Below are positions 11,086 to 22,317 of a stretch of DNA of 64,000 nucleotides, piece by piece (the stretch's first letter is position 1; each line of letters begins with the position of its first letter). The DNA lies in assembly GCA_021234155.1 (NCBI GenBank), contig JAJEKV010000184.1:562001-626000 (forward strand), given 5' to 3'. The notes beneath the pieces are model-generated. The model saw only the letters and a program-made list of their open reading frames with translations. It was not told the origin of the DNA and did not search any database. This DNA comes from Isoetes taiwanensis (taxonomy: Eukaryota; Streptophyta; Lycopodiopsida; Isoetales; Isoetaceae). The translations under genes and the position numbers were made by a program.

Positions 11086-11337
11086 GTTCGAACACATTTT
11101 GCACGTCCAAAGTGGAAAGAAGTTTTTTCAACACTTTCAAATGTACATAGAGAGGCTAATGTTGGTAAGCAAGTTAATGATTTTGTATTGCAAGCCAAAG
11201 ATCCTTAACTTACTCCTTACTTCAAAGGTGTATTTTATTGTGGCCGGGCTGACGTTGCAAGAGAGCTACAACAACTATGTGAGACATATACTGAAAGTAG
11301 CCCAACTAATTTTGATTTTCATAAAGAGAATTTTTGA
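11086..11337 (+). pseudogene. Rboh-like: C-terminal exons of an Rboh-type NADPH oxidase
   Basis: Rboh proteins are plasma-membrane NADPH oxidases that make apoplastic superoxide; their C-terminus is the FAD/NADPH-binding ferric-reductase lobe. After a TTTAG acceptor, exon 11,086-11,164 codes VRTHFARPKWKEVFSTLSNV. A 63-nt GTAAGC..AAAG intron (11,165-11,227) follows, then exon 11,228-11,337 codes GVFYCGRADVARELQQLC and ends in FDFHKENF-stop. This matches the canonical Rboh ending (THFARPNWK, GVFYCG, HKEHF). The frame is intact across both exons, but the EF-hand, heme-binding and FAD/NADPH exons are not visible in the preceding 700 bp of AT-rich DNA, so it is most likely a truncated copy. Confidence 0.8.
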
Positions 11338-13320
11338 TATAGTATAGATGAATTAGTGTTCTTGTACTTTGGTCTCTGCAGACGATAAAAATCAAGTTAA
11401 TTCATTTTTTATTTGTAAAGCAAGCACGTGAACAAACAATCTATACACTCTCTTTTAATCAATTATGAAATGTATGACAATCTTGAAGCAAAAGAATTGG
11501 ATAAAAGTGTTGCTTGGTAACCAACTCTAAAGTTGGTCATGCCACTTGACTTCAAAGCATTTGTCAAAAGATAATAAGTTTTATAACCATGTGCATGTTA
11601 GAAATATAACAAATCTCCCAAATGTTATGGCAAATCTCCAACAATCCATAGTTTCAAGATTAGAGTAACTCCATGGATGAGATGAGACATTTGTAGTGCT
11701 GAAGAGGAAGACTATTATTAAGTCAACTAGAGATCCTAATAACAAAGATCCAAACTAAATGAACTTGTCCACAAAGGATTTGACGAAGAGACAACTTTTA
11801 CATCATTTTTTTTATTAAAGGACATCATTCTATTCATCAACATCATGAGTACATTCTACACCACTTTATTCTACATATCACATGAAAGCTAATCCACTAC
11901 CTACATATGGCATATTTAAGTACATCCTACATCACTTTATTCTACATATCACGTGGAAGTCAATCCACTACCTAGGCCTGATATGTCAAGAGTTGCATTG
12001 CATGTGATTATCGAGTACATATGGCAGGTTTAAGGCCTCTACCACAGGACCGATTGGTCGTACTTGAACCCGTGATCTCGAGGCAATGGATTTTTAAGGT
12101 CCCCATTACTAAATCGACATTGGTCAACCCCTGACCTCGAGTGTGGCGGTTTAAGGTCTTGCCACTTGACCATGCCCCAAAGAGCACAAAATGATGCAAC
12201 TTTTACATCAGTTTTACATTGACAGCATCCAATTGGATATATGACGCACACACCACACCAACATTACCGTGTTGGTTCTTGCTACCAACCACCTTACATT
12301 GAATGTAACTTTAAGTGGCCTCAAACTCGAGATATATTTGTTTTAGAACTAGTGTGTTACCACTAAATCAAGATTTGTGGAGCTTGTATTGCCACTATAG
12401 GGTCACCATACATGTCATTCATAGTTTAGGGCAACAAAACTTATCGATGTATAGAAGTTGCAAGAAGATGTTTGTCAAGCTTGGAAAAAAGCAAACATGT
12501 ATTATATATTTAACAATAGCAGTTAATTTTTCGAAACTGATGTACAACTCCACTATCAAAGAAAGAAAAACAAATATGAAAAGTTCTACATAAAGTTCTA
12601 CAAAAATCCATGGTGAATTACACGCCCCAACTATAAAAAGTTATACCTAGTGACATAGGACGCTACAATAAAGCAAGAGAGAAGAATCGTCTCTGGCCTT
12701 ATCTTGCTTTTTTTAGCCTGCTAATATGAAGAAAGAGATGCAATATTGTTTTTTCCTTAGGCCTTTTGTCTTGGCCAGACCACCAGAGGAACAGAGGAAG
12801 AGCGCAGATGCCGCAGTGTCGACGCCATAGCCAGCAATTTTTTTCCTTTACCTGTGTGTCCAAAAATTTACAATAGAAGTATTGCGCACAAAAAGAGCTA
12901 ACGTGTCCTGATTATAGCGAAGAATCTTAAAGTAATATGCCAAAAAGAATCGCCATATGTTAAAGATAGACCACATGACATCAATTTATCTCAAAAAAAA
13001 GGTAAAAGAACCTACATGAACTGTATTTGTGCAAAAATTTGTGCAAAAATGAAGGGGTCATATTTGTAGTTCCTTTATTATTTGCAAACCGAGGCAAGTG
13101 TTTTTACGTGTTTGCTAGGGCCTCGCTCAAGAATTCACATCTCCTCAAGGCGACCATATTAAATATCATAAAATCTGGGTGGACAACTTTCTGCTCCACT
13201 ATCGAATCACGTGATGCCACATGGCATTTATTCTTTTCTCTGCAAAGGGCCCTTTGAGTGACCCAAAAAATGGCCCACGGGACATTCCCCTATACGAAAT
13301 TATAGATCTAGAACACCTGC
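11338..13320. other. AT-rich intergenic stretch
   Basis: No gene is seen. It holds an imperfect tandem repeat at about 11,855-11,990 (two copies of a unit with cactttattctacatatcac) and a block at 12,020-12,185 where short GC-richer phrases such as cctcgag recur. Short ORFs have no recognisable domain. Confidence 0.5.
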
Positions 13321-13540
13321 TTCATTATAACTCTCATAAGGCCATAATAGTGAAGGGCGATGCCCTAACTGACGTGTCCATACATCTAATAAAAAATCAT
13401 TCAAAAAAATAATAGGCCGTAAATACCCGCTTCGTTATAACTCTCATAAGGCCATAATAGTGAAGGGCGATGCCCTAACTGACGTGTCCATACATCTAAT
13501 AAAAAATCATTCAAAAAAAATACTAGGTCGTAAATGTCAC
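13321..13540 (+). repeat. Near-perfect 110-bp tandem duplication
   Basis: The unit beginning ttcattataactctcataag at 13,321 is repeated from 13,431 with only a few differences over about 100 bp, including tgaagggcgatgccctaact and gtccatacatctaataaaa. High identity marks a recent duplication. Confidence 0.9.
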
Positions 13541-16438
13541 ATTTCAATCTCTAAATATATCTGAATTGTTCTAGAGCACACATTATGATCTCACGGTCTA
13601 AAATGGAAGTTGTGACAAACGACCTTATACTAAAAACATATAAGCTATTTGCACTTAATTATAAATCTGCGATATGAAGCCTTCGAGCAGCTTTTTTAAT
13701 TGTTGGTAAGTAAATCTTGCCATGGTTCATATCATCTTAATTTGTCGAAGTCAAGCTATAGGATACTTGGGAAAGGAAAAAGAGAGTTTTAGATGGAATG
13801 TAGAAAAAATAAATAAAATTCTAGCTATTGCAATTACTAATCTGTAATTTGAAGCCTTGAAACATTCCTGAGGGGCTGATACAAGAAGCTCTATGTACTT
13901 GGAAGATTCACGTGTTTGCACCAACTTGCCAATTTTTCTATTGGCTTTTATGCATTTGTACAAAGAATCCTGATGGTAAGAATCATTTACATGCATCTAT
14001 CAATATTGTCAAACGCCACTCTGGTTTCAACAAGTTCCTAGGAGGTAACTTGCAGAAAATTCATATAGTATAATACATTATAGCTGCTGTATATGCATGT
14101 TTGTCAATCATAACTTCCCAGGCCTTCATATCTCTCTTTTGAAAATGAGCCATAAATGAATTTTATCCACGCTCTATACCTTTGAGGTCTTTTTTCTTCC
14201 CAAATAAAGCTCACTTGCAAGTTCCACTTGGTGAAGCATGGCTTGCCTTTATCTTCTAATCTTGGTCCTCCACGTTGTGACCAGAGACCATTAGTGTTCA
14301 AAACAAAAATGCTCATTTTGTACCTCTCAAACATTAAAAATCAACGTGTCCCTCTTGGAAAACAATCAATATGTGTAAAGTATTTTTGCTTATGGTAAAA
14401 GCTATTTGACAAAGATGTTGAAGCCAAAGAATGCGCACTAAAGACACCATGGTATCCTTAAACATTTAAACATCATATAAACTCCAATGGGTCTTGAACA
14501 ACATGTATGTATGAGATAACATCTAGAATAGAAGGCGTGCAATGTTCATCCCAATAAAATTGTACCCAAACCCGAATAAGTCCTATGCATGATAGAACAT
14601 TCCGAAGAAATAAATCCAAATGTTTAGACGAACACTATATTAGTTTAACCTACATTAGTTTAACCTATTCAAGGGTTTTCCTAGCCTAAGACCATGTATT
14701 GTCCATATAGCATCTTTAGATGTTTAGTGATATTTTGAGTTTCTTGCTCTTTGGGATTATAGCCCTTCACAAACCAGAGGTTGTGAAGGTCTTTGGATTC
14801 AAATTTTTGGCATTTCATCCTTTGGTTTCTCGTCTTTTTCTTTTTCTCAAAGCCCACATGACATGGTGGGTTTTGCTTGATCCTCAAGCACTACTAGCCA
14901 GACACCAATGTAACAATTCTCACCTCCTCTTAGCCTTTGAATTATGCCTCTCATCTACCTAATTCAAGCCACTTCCAACGCTTTACTTGAACTGATTAGA
15001 ACAAATACTTGCCCTTAATGTTGACAACAGGTGCAAGCATTATAAGTAGTACATTCCATCTTAAACCTTCTCTACATGATTATATTTCTATCATCAACAA
15101 TTCCTTTTATTTGTCATTGCTGAGGAGCCACATATTTTGCAGTGGCTTATAGTTACTTTATCAAATTTAGCATGCGAATCCTCTATTGCTTTATTCTCTG
15201 TGCCTTCAACTTAAGAAAAAACAAAAGCAAAGAAAATAAGAAATAAGCAGGCAAAGGCACATGCATTACTATAACTGGTAAAACAGCAAGGCCTGCATAT
15301 TTCGAAGGATATAACCAACAGCAGAAATGAAATCTCGTTTATGAGAAATATGAAACTGCTTTGCACAAATAACAGATCAAATCTAGAGTCGTTCGCCATC
15401 TCAGAGCAGTTATTTGGCCACAACTGGGAAAAAAATGGAAGATTCACTAGAAAAAGCAGATCGATATTAAGCAGAGGACATTGTCAACTCTAAAAATAGC
15501 AAGACGGATCTAAATCTTACTTTGCTTGTTCCAAATATCTGAAGCTTGAGTGCATTGTTGAAACAGTTGCACAGCCATATCAGTTCAAGCTCCCTGCAAA
15601 TACCACAACCAAAAGTTAGTGCAAAGCCATAGTTTCTCCCATCATTTTCAGAAATAAAGGTTTCTCCCTTCATTTGCAGAAATAAATCTTTGGCCTTTCA
15701 GCAGATGCTCTGCTTGACTGCGATTTCCGATCATAGCATGCTCAAGTAACACGTAAAGAATATATCTATCCGCATTTTTCCTTACAAACAGAAAGAATTG
15801 CATGCGCACTGAACAGAGATATTGAATTCTAATCTAGTTTCAATTATAACCTCTTATCGTGCGAGCCAATATTCCTTGATAACCTGACAATCCTGCAGAT
15901 GAATGTTTCGTAATAGCATCTAGAAACTTAATGACGGAATATAATATGTAGAATCGTTGTCATGTAGAAAGTAGCATCCAGCTTTTGCTTGGACTCTGGA
16001 ACTTGTTAAATATTGTCAATTTTATGCAACACACTTTTATGCAGCATGACACATCTATATGCGAGGTCCTGATATCAACAAATCCCATAAAACTGTGTGT
16101 GGACGGCATTCGCTTTCATGACAATTGCATCCTTCTTAGGCATGTGCTAGAAAAGACAGCAACTTCCAGCTAAACAATTTAGCATATGCATACAACTGCA
16201 ATGGCTGAATACATCAGCATCAAATCCATGATGGGCAGCACATATGTGCATATGTTCATAAAGCTCTGCATTTCAGGAAAAACAATTGCAGATGATTTGC
16301 AAATGGGACGAAATGGAAAAGGTTTCCATCAAAAACTGTGCAAACTTTATCAAGATCTTGTCCGAAAGAAATGGTTCATTCTCGAGCTAGTAGTTGCAGA
16401 CCTTGTGAACTTATTGTGTCCAGAAATGACAATAATCC
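13541..16438. other. Intergenic stretch, no supported gene
   Basis: AT-rich with scattered short ORFs. The minus-strand frame 13,751-13,996 and the exon-like piece near 15,525-15,595 have ordinary composition but match no family I can name. No tandem array or element ends were seen. Confidence 0.4.
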
Positions 16439-16861
16439 ACCAACATATGAAACATTATTAATACAGACCATTGCATCCAACACATTTAAATAAAAATCCC
16501 CCTGAAACCCCCTTTGGTTTGGGTGCATATTCACACGGGGGGTTACTTCGGGCAACGAGAGCTGTCGGATGGGCATATTTGCCCTATATTCCAAGATCTG
16601 GACCGAACATAGCGATCCTCGTTTGTGGGGTATGCATGTACAAGTTTTTGTATACTGTATATTGAGGTTTGCAAAATACTATAAGATTTGAGGGAATGTA
16701 CTTAATGGTGTTAATTTTGTACATGTATTGTAAGTTTTTAGGGCTCTCGCCCCCCGTAACCCGCGTGAATATGCACCCAAACCAAAGGGGGTTTCAGGGG
16801 GATTTTTATTTAAATGTGTTGGATGCAATGGTCTGTATTAATAATGTTTCATATGTTGGTA
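16439..16861. repeat. Foldback element with ~120-bp near-identical arms
   Basis: The left arm (16,439-about 16,563) begins accaacatatgaaacattat and the right arm (about 16,742-16,861) ends in its reverse complement. The arms share more than 100 bp including aatccccctgaaaccccctt, with small indels near the inner ends (ggggttac and gagagc). The centre is about 180 bp. The structure resembles a foldback MITE. No clear target duplication is seen at the borders. Confidence 0.85.
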
Positions 16862-17049
16862 GTTGAAAAAAAACCCTAACAAAATCAGACAAAAGAAAAC
16901 AAGATAAACGCATTGTAAAAAAACTGAGGTGCTGCACCACATACTCAAAATATAAAAAGCATTTTAGGATTTGCCAAATCACATACTCAAGTTATATCGA
17001 GTATTTTAAAATATGCCAAATAGTTAAAGAAGTACTTGTTTCTTATGGT

Positions 17050-17399
17050 TTCAAAACATGGACACTTTGATTCCGCCTCAATCTTTAGATCTGCATTTTC
17101 CCCAAAGCATTCTAAAGCATGGAAGGTATGACCATCTTTGGACATACCCGAAATGATTGTATTCCACAATCCAACATCCCGCATTGGCAATCAGAAAGAC
17201 TTCATGTGCCTCTTCCAAGCAACCACATTTTGCATACATGTCTACAAGAGCATTTGCTATTTCCGTGCATCAAACTGGAAACCCTTCTTGATAATTTGCT
17301 CATAAATATGCCTTGCTCTATCCATGGACCCAGTGCTGCTGAATGCTTTCAAAATGGCCCATCATATACTCATGAATGTACCTGCCTCTTTCAATGGCC
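17050..17399 (-). pseudogene. PLS-class pentatricopeptide repeat fragment
   Basis: PLS-class PPR proteins bind organelle RNA and often act in C-to-U editing. The minus strand reads, with frame changes, a GPSMDRARHIYEQ-like stretch, TCMQNVVAWKRH, and then cleanly MPMRDVGLWNTIISGMSKDG with HALECFGE. The MP(x)RDV(x)LWNTIISG phrase is diagnostic of a PLS repeat. In-frame stops lie between the pieces, and the fragment ends near 17,050. It lies immediately downstream of the CPN60 remnant on the same strand, though the two families are unrelated, so the junction is a rearrangement. Confidence 0.65.
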
Positions 17400-17839
17400 C
17401 TAATGCTGGCACTTGGCAGCATCATATCCAAGGTTCGAATTAACACTTTCCAAAAGTTTCCCAACAATTACTGCTCCTTCAACACGTGCATTTGCAAAGA
17501 ATAGTGTATGCAGGAGTCTCGCAAGAAGGCATTACAGAAGCACCATCAATATCATTTCTTAACTCATGATGGTGCATAAAGACATTGTTGACAGACCTTC
17601 AATGCATTTTGGATAATTTGAACACCAATTTTCTGATCAAAATTCTCCATTGAAACTTTATCTAGCTCTTTTGCAACATGCAGCAATGCTACTCCACCAC
17701 CTGGAAACTTTATTTATGAGTAATGCCCAGAAGCTTTGGGCAAAAATCTTTTCTTACCAGGCACGATACCCTCTTCAATAGCTGCTTTGGTAGCATTAAG
17801 AGCATCAGTGACCCTGTCTTTCTTTTCCCCAACCTCCAA
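17400..17839 (-). pseudogene. CPN60-like: Mitochondrial-type chaperonin CPN60 (HSP60) fragment
   Basis: CPN60 forms the double-ring chaperonin of the mitochondrial matrix (plastid paralogues exist). Three exons are visible on the minus strand. 17,758-17,839 codes [19 protein letters not shown] and EEGIVPG. After a 57-nt intron, 17,597-17,700 codes [20 protein letters not shown] and [11 protein letters not shown]. After a second intron, 17,400-17,517 codes TPAYTI and, after a 4-nt insertion that shifts the frame, ANARVEGAVIVGKLLE and GYDAAK, then TAG. The order and the GGGVALL and VEGAVVVGKL-type motifs match the second equatorial/intermediate part of CPN60. A TAA lies just before the first visible exon. 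Splice sites are kept, so this is a decayed DNA copy and not a processed pseudogene. Confidence 0.85.
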
Positions 17840-20618
17840 TTAGTTTTTCAGCCCGATAACATCGAATTAAAAAACCTATGGATGGTCGGGAGCATGGATG
17901 GCTGCTCCATGTGCTCCAAACCCCTTTAATCGAACAAAAACAAGGAGAATCTATAGCTTATTGCGAAAAAGGAACAAAAACAGTGTCTTCATCTCCCATC
18001 ACAAACCAAAGGCATCCAATTTAGGAGGTACGAACGCATCCAATAGGTCGAGAACTATCCAATGTCAGATTCAATAGGTCAAGACATCTTATAGATGTAT
18101 CATCGCCACGAGACAAGGTTTCAGTCTCCTCGCTTTGCTTGCTTCATTCTCGCATCCCGGGCGACCGGATAACAAAAACATCAACACGGTTAAGTAAGCC
18201 GAAAAGGAGAATCAAAGAAACCGGCAAGTATTTACGTTGAAAAGATGCTTACGATTTTTGTAAAATCCTTCGTTGCAAGCAATAGTAGGTATCAAGAGCG
18301 GCACCGCTACTTCCAAAAAAAACATGAACACCAATAAGTAAACTTAAAAAAAATCAAAGAAACCGGACAAGTAGTTCCCGAGCTTACACGAAGATTTTTT
18401 CGAGTCGCGGTTTGTCGAATCACCGGATTTGCCTCTTCCAAAATTGAACCCGTTCGCTAAAATGCCGAAAGAGGGCAAAGCTTTTTTCATTTCGTAGCCT
18501 GCTTGCTTGATTCTTTGCTCTTACCTAATGGTATATCGAAGAAAAAGGCGGCGGATTTTCCATTGGCTTTTCACGTGGCGTTCTGAGTTCCGATCCGATG
18601 CCAAGAAGGCGTTTTTGGAGACAACACGGATCTTTGAAGGAAGCCAATAAGTTCCCAAACACATAACCCTAAAATGGGTTATCTCGAGGCTTGCATGTCG
18701 AGCAGAATAATAGTACAAGAAAATACAATAATATAAAAAGAAATATATGACATATGGGTCTAAACCATTGGAATTAGGCATCAAAATTAGTTTAAGCGTA
18801 TGCGCACTCTAGATATATTAATTAGTATACCTCATCAAATACATCTATGAAATCATATAAAAACCTCAGGAAAAAACGTACAAAAATACAAAAGAAACCC
18901 CCTGTTATAATGCTACATATTCTCATGAAAGGAATCTTATTGCTACAAATAGAAACAAAGAACTCAGATGAGAGCTGAGGCAGTCTCAAAACTCTGCACT
19001 TCAGGGAACCGACTTTTAAGAATTTGGAAGCATCCAAACTTAATCGATGTTTCAGCACATTTATTTAGCATGCCAACAAACCAGTGACGAGAATGTCTTA
19101 TATAAATGATGGGTAAAAGCATTTCAAGATATTTGCAGAGAAGAGGTATTCCACATCAAATAGAGAAAAAATCTTAAGCTTCAAAGCCAGACGAAGATGG
19201 CTGTCGATCATGGAGTTCGCCATATCTTCCATGATAAATAGGAAAAGGTGCCAGCATGTTAGTTTTTTTTTTTTCTATGCAATGAAATACAATGAGATTA
19301 GCAGATCCAGTGCCATTATAAGATTATGCAAGCTTAGAGCAAGAGCAAAAACTATGCTCTTCAATGCTTTAACCTAGCTTCTCTAAGAAGGTAAAAGAAA
19401 TGCAAAGCTGCCTTTATCGCAAAGCTAGCAATAGACTGACTGTTGATAGAGCATTTGCAGAAGGAATACCATTTTCAAAACTGGTCATAGTAGAAAACAA
19501 ATACTCATTCAGCAATACCTACAGTTCGAGCTTGCTTTGAAAATGATATCTGGAGGTTTGATTCTTCAGATAACATACCCCTTTAGCAGGAATAGGAAGG
19601 CCGCAACCTGATAAAATCAAAATGTGTTAGAAAACAATATCCAAACTAGAGCAAATCACTGTAAAAAATTAAACTGAAACCTAGTCAAAGCCCATTGAAC
19701 TTGCAATCCAAATAAAGAAAAACTTGGTTGAAGCATTGAAGCAACATACTGAGATGCAAACTCGTAATGCATATACAAACAAAGCCAACGTGTTGATAGA
19801 AGGATCCGAGAACTAAAAATCTTGCGAAACCCCCTTACTGCAAAACAAAGATGAATAAGAATCAGAAGCCCCAAATGCAGAATCGTGGAAACAGTCATTG
19901 AACCTATGAATAGCAAAAGAAGCTTACCATACTGACAAAACATCATGAAAAAGCAGCACTTGATGGTATATGTACTGGAACAGGTTTGTCAATGAGCATA
20001 TTTGATGATAACTAGTGTAAAACAGTTGCCTCCTTATCATTGTAATATTGATGCAGCAAGCCCGGACTAAAGATTGACTCAAAAAAGACATGAACAAGCT
20101 TATCAGGCATGATATATTATATCATATCGTAGGCATGGTTTGATTCCAGACCATACCATCCATTTGCACCACTAATAGTTAAGCTCAAGTTTAGGAACTA
20201 CAAGAACATGGAGCATTGGGTGAAAAAGCTTTCTATTTCTCCTGCTCTGAGTGAGGATTTACATTTATATTAGCCTATAATGCTCATCGGTTAAAGGTAT
20301 TGGGAATGGAGGATAGTTACTGCACAAAGTAAACAATGCCACCTTAGGGGCAACCCAAAAACAAACCCATACCTGTTTTAAACAATTAAGCCAAAAATCC
20401 AAGAATTTTGGCTCGGTGGTGGTTTAGGAAAAATAATATCTCGTAACGCACAAAACAAATACGCCTAATAAATTGGGCCAGAACCACAACGCATAGATTT
20501 GACTTGGCTGCTTTGCTGACGCAGCATGATATTAGGGTATATTCATTTTCGAGGAAGAACTGGGGGACGCAAACTCGAGCCAGACGCCCTAAAACGTTCC
20601 TGTGCAATCTCACTAGCG
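17840..20618. other. Intergenic stretch and 5' flank of CRIPT
   Basis: No convincing coding region. The minus-strand frame 19,656-19,946 is hydrophobic and unrecognised. The last few hundred bases before 20,619 would contain the CRIPT promoter; I see no clear TATA box or motif cluster. Confidence 0.4.
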
Positions 20619-21532
20619 ATGGTCTGCGATAAATGTAAGTTTCACTTTGCCGTTGCAGTTTAAGCTAAAGTATTTTCGCAGCAAGTATAAGGGAACTGAA
20701 ATTGATATACTTTGCAATCGTCTCCTTGGATAATTTCCAAGCAATCCTTTAGTTGATGTACGAGATATTTGAACGATTTAGCTCCCTGGAGGGCAATCAC
20801 TAAAACTGAAATTTCATCTGCCTGTTCTGCACAGGCCAAAAGAAGTTGGCTAAGGTTATTGTTCCAGACAAATGGAAGGAAGGTGCAAGCAACACAATGC
20901 AGAGTGGTGGGCAGAAGCTTAATGAAAATAAGCTTTTATCGAAGAAAAACAGGTACCCTTTCCTGCAAACTGTTTTACCCGAAAAGTGAATATGACATCT
21001 TCGTTTCCTTACCCAGATGGACGCCATATGGAACTACAAAATGCACAATTTGCAAGCAGCAGCTTCATCAAGATGCAAAGTATTGTCAGTCATGCGCTTA
21101 CAAGAAAGGTGAGAATTTTCAATTGTCTGCATAGCATTCTGCAGGAAGTAAGGAAATTGTCAAATGTGTGCTATTTGATAATGTTTCACAACGTAGCTAA
21201 AACTAACCTAAACAGAAGTGACTGTGTATTTTGCACATTGCCATCTTTACATAACACTGTTTTCAAAAATTCATGTTGCTGTGCATGTAAAGACTGTCCC
21301 ATTTGCGGTCACAGCCCTTTGGAATTTGTCCACCACATTTAGAACATTATGCTGAAGATGTGTGAATATTAATTACGGTCCTTAAGAACGTCATGTTTTT
21401 TGTCGTTAATGGAGTATTAATATGAAGATTTCTTTTCTGTTCTAAACCTTTGTTTGAACTTTTCCAGGTATATGTGCAATGTGTGGAAAGCAGGTACTAG
21501 ATACAACTTTGTATAAACAGAGCAATGTGTAG
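20619..21532 (+). CDS. CRIPT: CRIPT homologue, intact four-exon gene
   Basis: CRIPT is a small conserved eukaryotic cysteine-rich protein, first known as a PDZ-binding protein in animals and later seen in the human minor spliceosome; its plant role is less well studied. Exons are 20,619-20,634, 20,835-20,952, 21,017-21,108 and 21,468-21,532, all with GT..AG borders, giving 291 nt and 96 residues (human form 101). The protein begins MVCDKCQKKLAKVIVPDKWK, has SGGQKLNENKLLSKK at about 29-43, then CTIC (54-57), CQSC (68-71) and CAMC (78-81), and ends DTTLYKQSNV. With C3/C6 this gives four CxxC pairs, fit for zinc binding. The 16-nt first exon fixes the start: the ATG lies directly before VCDKC. 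No stop or frameshift is seen. It is one of only two intact genes here. The last intron is 359 nt; the one before it is 64 nt. Confidence 0.95.
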
Positions 21533-22046
21533 CTTTATGCTGGCAGAAGCTTGGGAGACGATTGTAAGAAAGTGTAGATAAATATACATCGAGCATGGCC
21601 TTTTGTATGCAACCTGGATCACTGATAAAATGTCATTTCTGGCTCTAAAACTAAGCATTCTGGTTGTATACTTTTAGAATCGACTACAATTGGCATATTT
21701 TATACTAGATTGACAGCAAAAATTGAAATTAAGATGAACCAAACTGCAGCTGTATTTTGTCAACCTTTAGCCTTAATGGAGGTGGTTAATGCAGAATATG
21801 ATCTTCCAAAGTCCTCCCAAATAACCTGCATTGCTCTTATTGCCCTTATAGATTTTGCTTCAAATGTCAGAAGTAACTGTTATATCCACTCCATTATTTA
21901 TAATTAATTTTATTCATTGTATGTATAATTACACAACAATAAGAAGCTTTTAGGGATGGCTATAAAGTGTCAGGATGCCACCATTGCACTTCATAGAATA
22001 CTGATGGACAACAAATAGTAGTGAGCAGATTTCAGGATTGCAGATT
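21533..22046. other. 3' flank of CRIPT and intergenic DNA
   Basis: AT-rich sequence probably containing the CRIPT 3' UTR. No canonical strong polyadenylation signal stands out, and no gene is seen. Confidence 0.4.
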
Positions 22047-22309
22047 TCAGGATAATGACAATGAGGCTATTTTCAGCGAAAGTAATGATGATGGCACCTC
22101 AAAATGAATTAATAAAATGATGGAAGCATGAGCTAGGCTATACTCATGAAAGTTGGATAGAACATCATGATTATTAGATTGTGAAGGAGATTGAATCGTG
22201 ACATTTTCATTAACAATAGTATCTTTATAGCGGCATAACACAACTTTCTGAGAAACAAAATCAAATAGTCGATAGGCATAACCTAAAAAGATAACCTTTT
22301 GAGCAACTG

Positions 22310-22317
22310 GCTGTAAT
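22310..22317. repeat. Left 8-bp target site duplication of the hAT element
   Basis: GCTGTAAT here pairs with GCTGTAAC at 23,984-23,991; seven of eight bases are identical. Confidence 0.8.
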
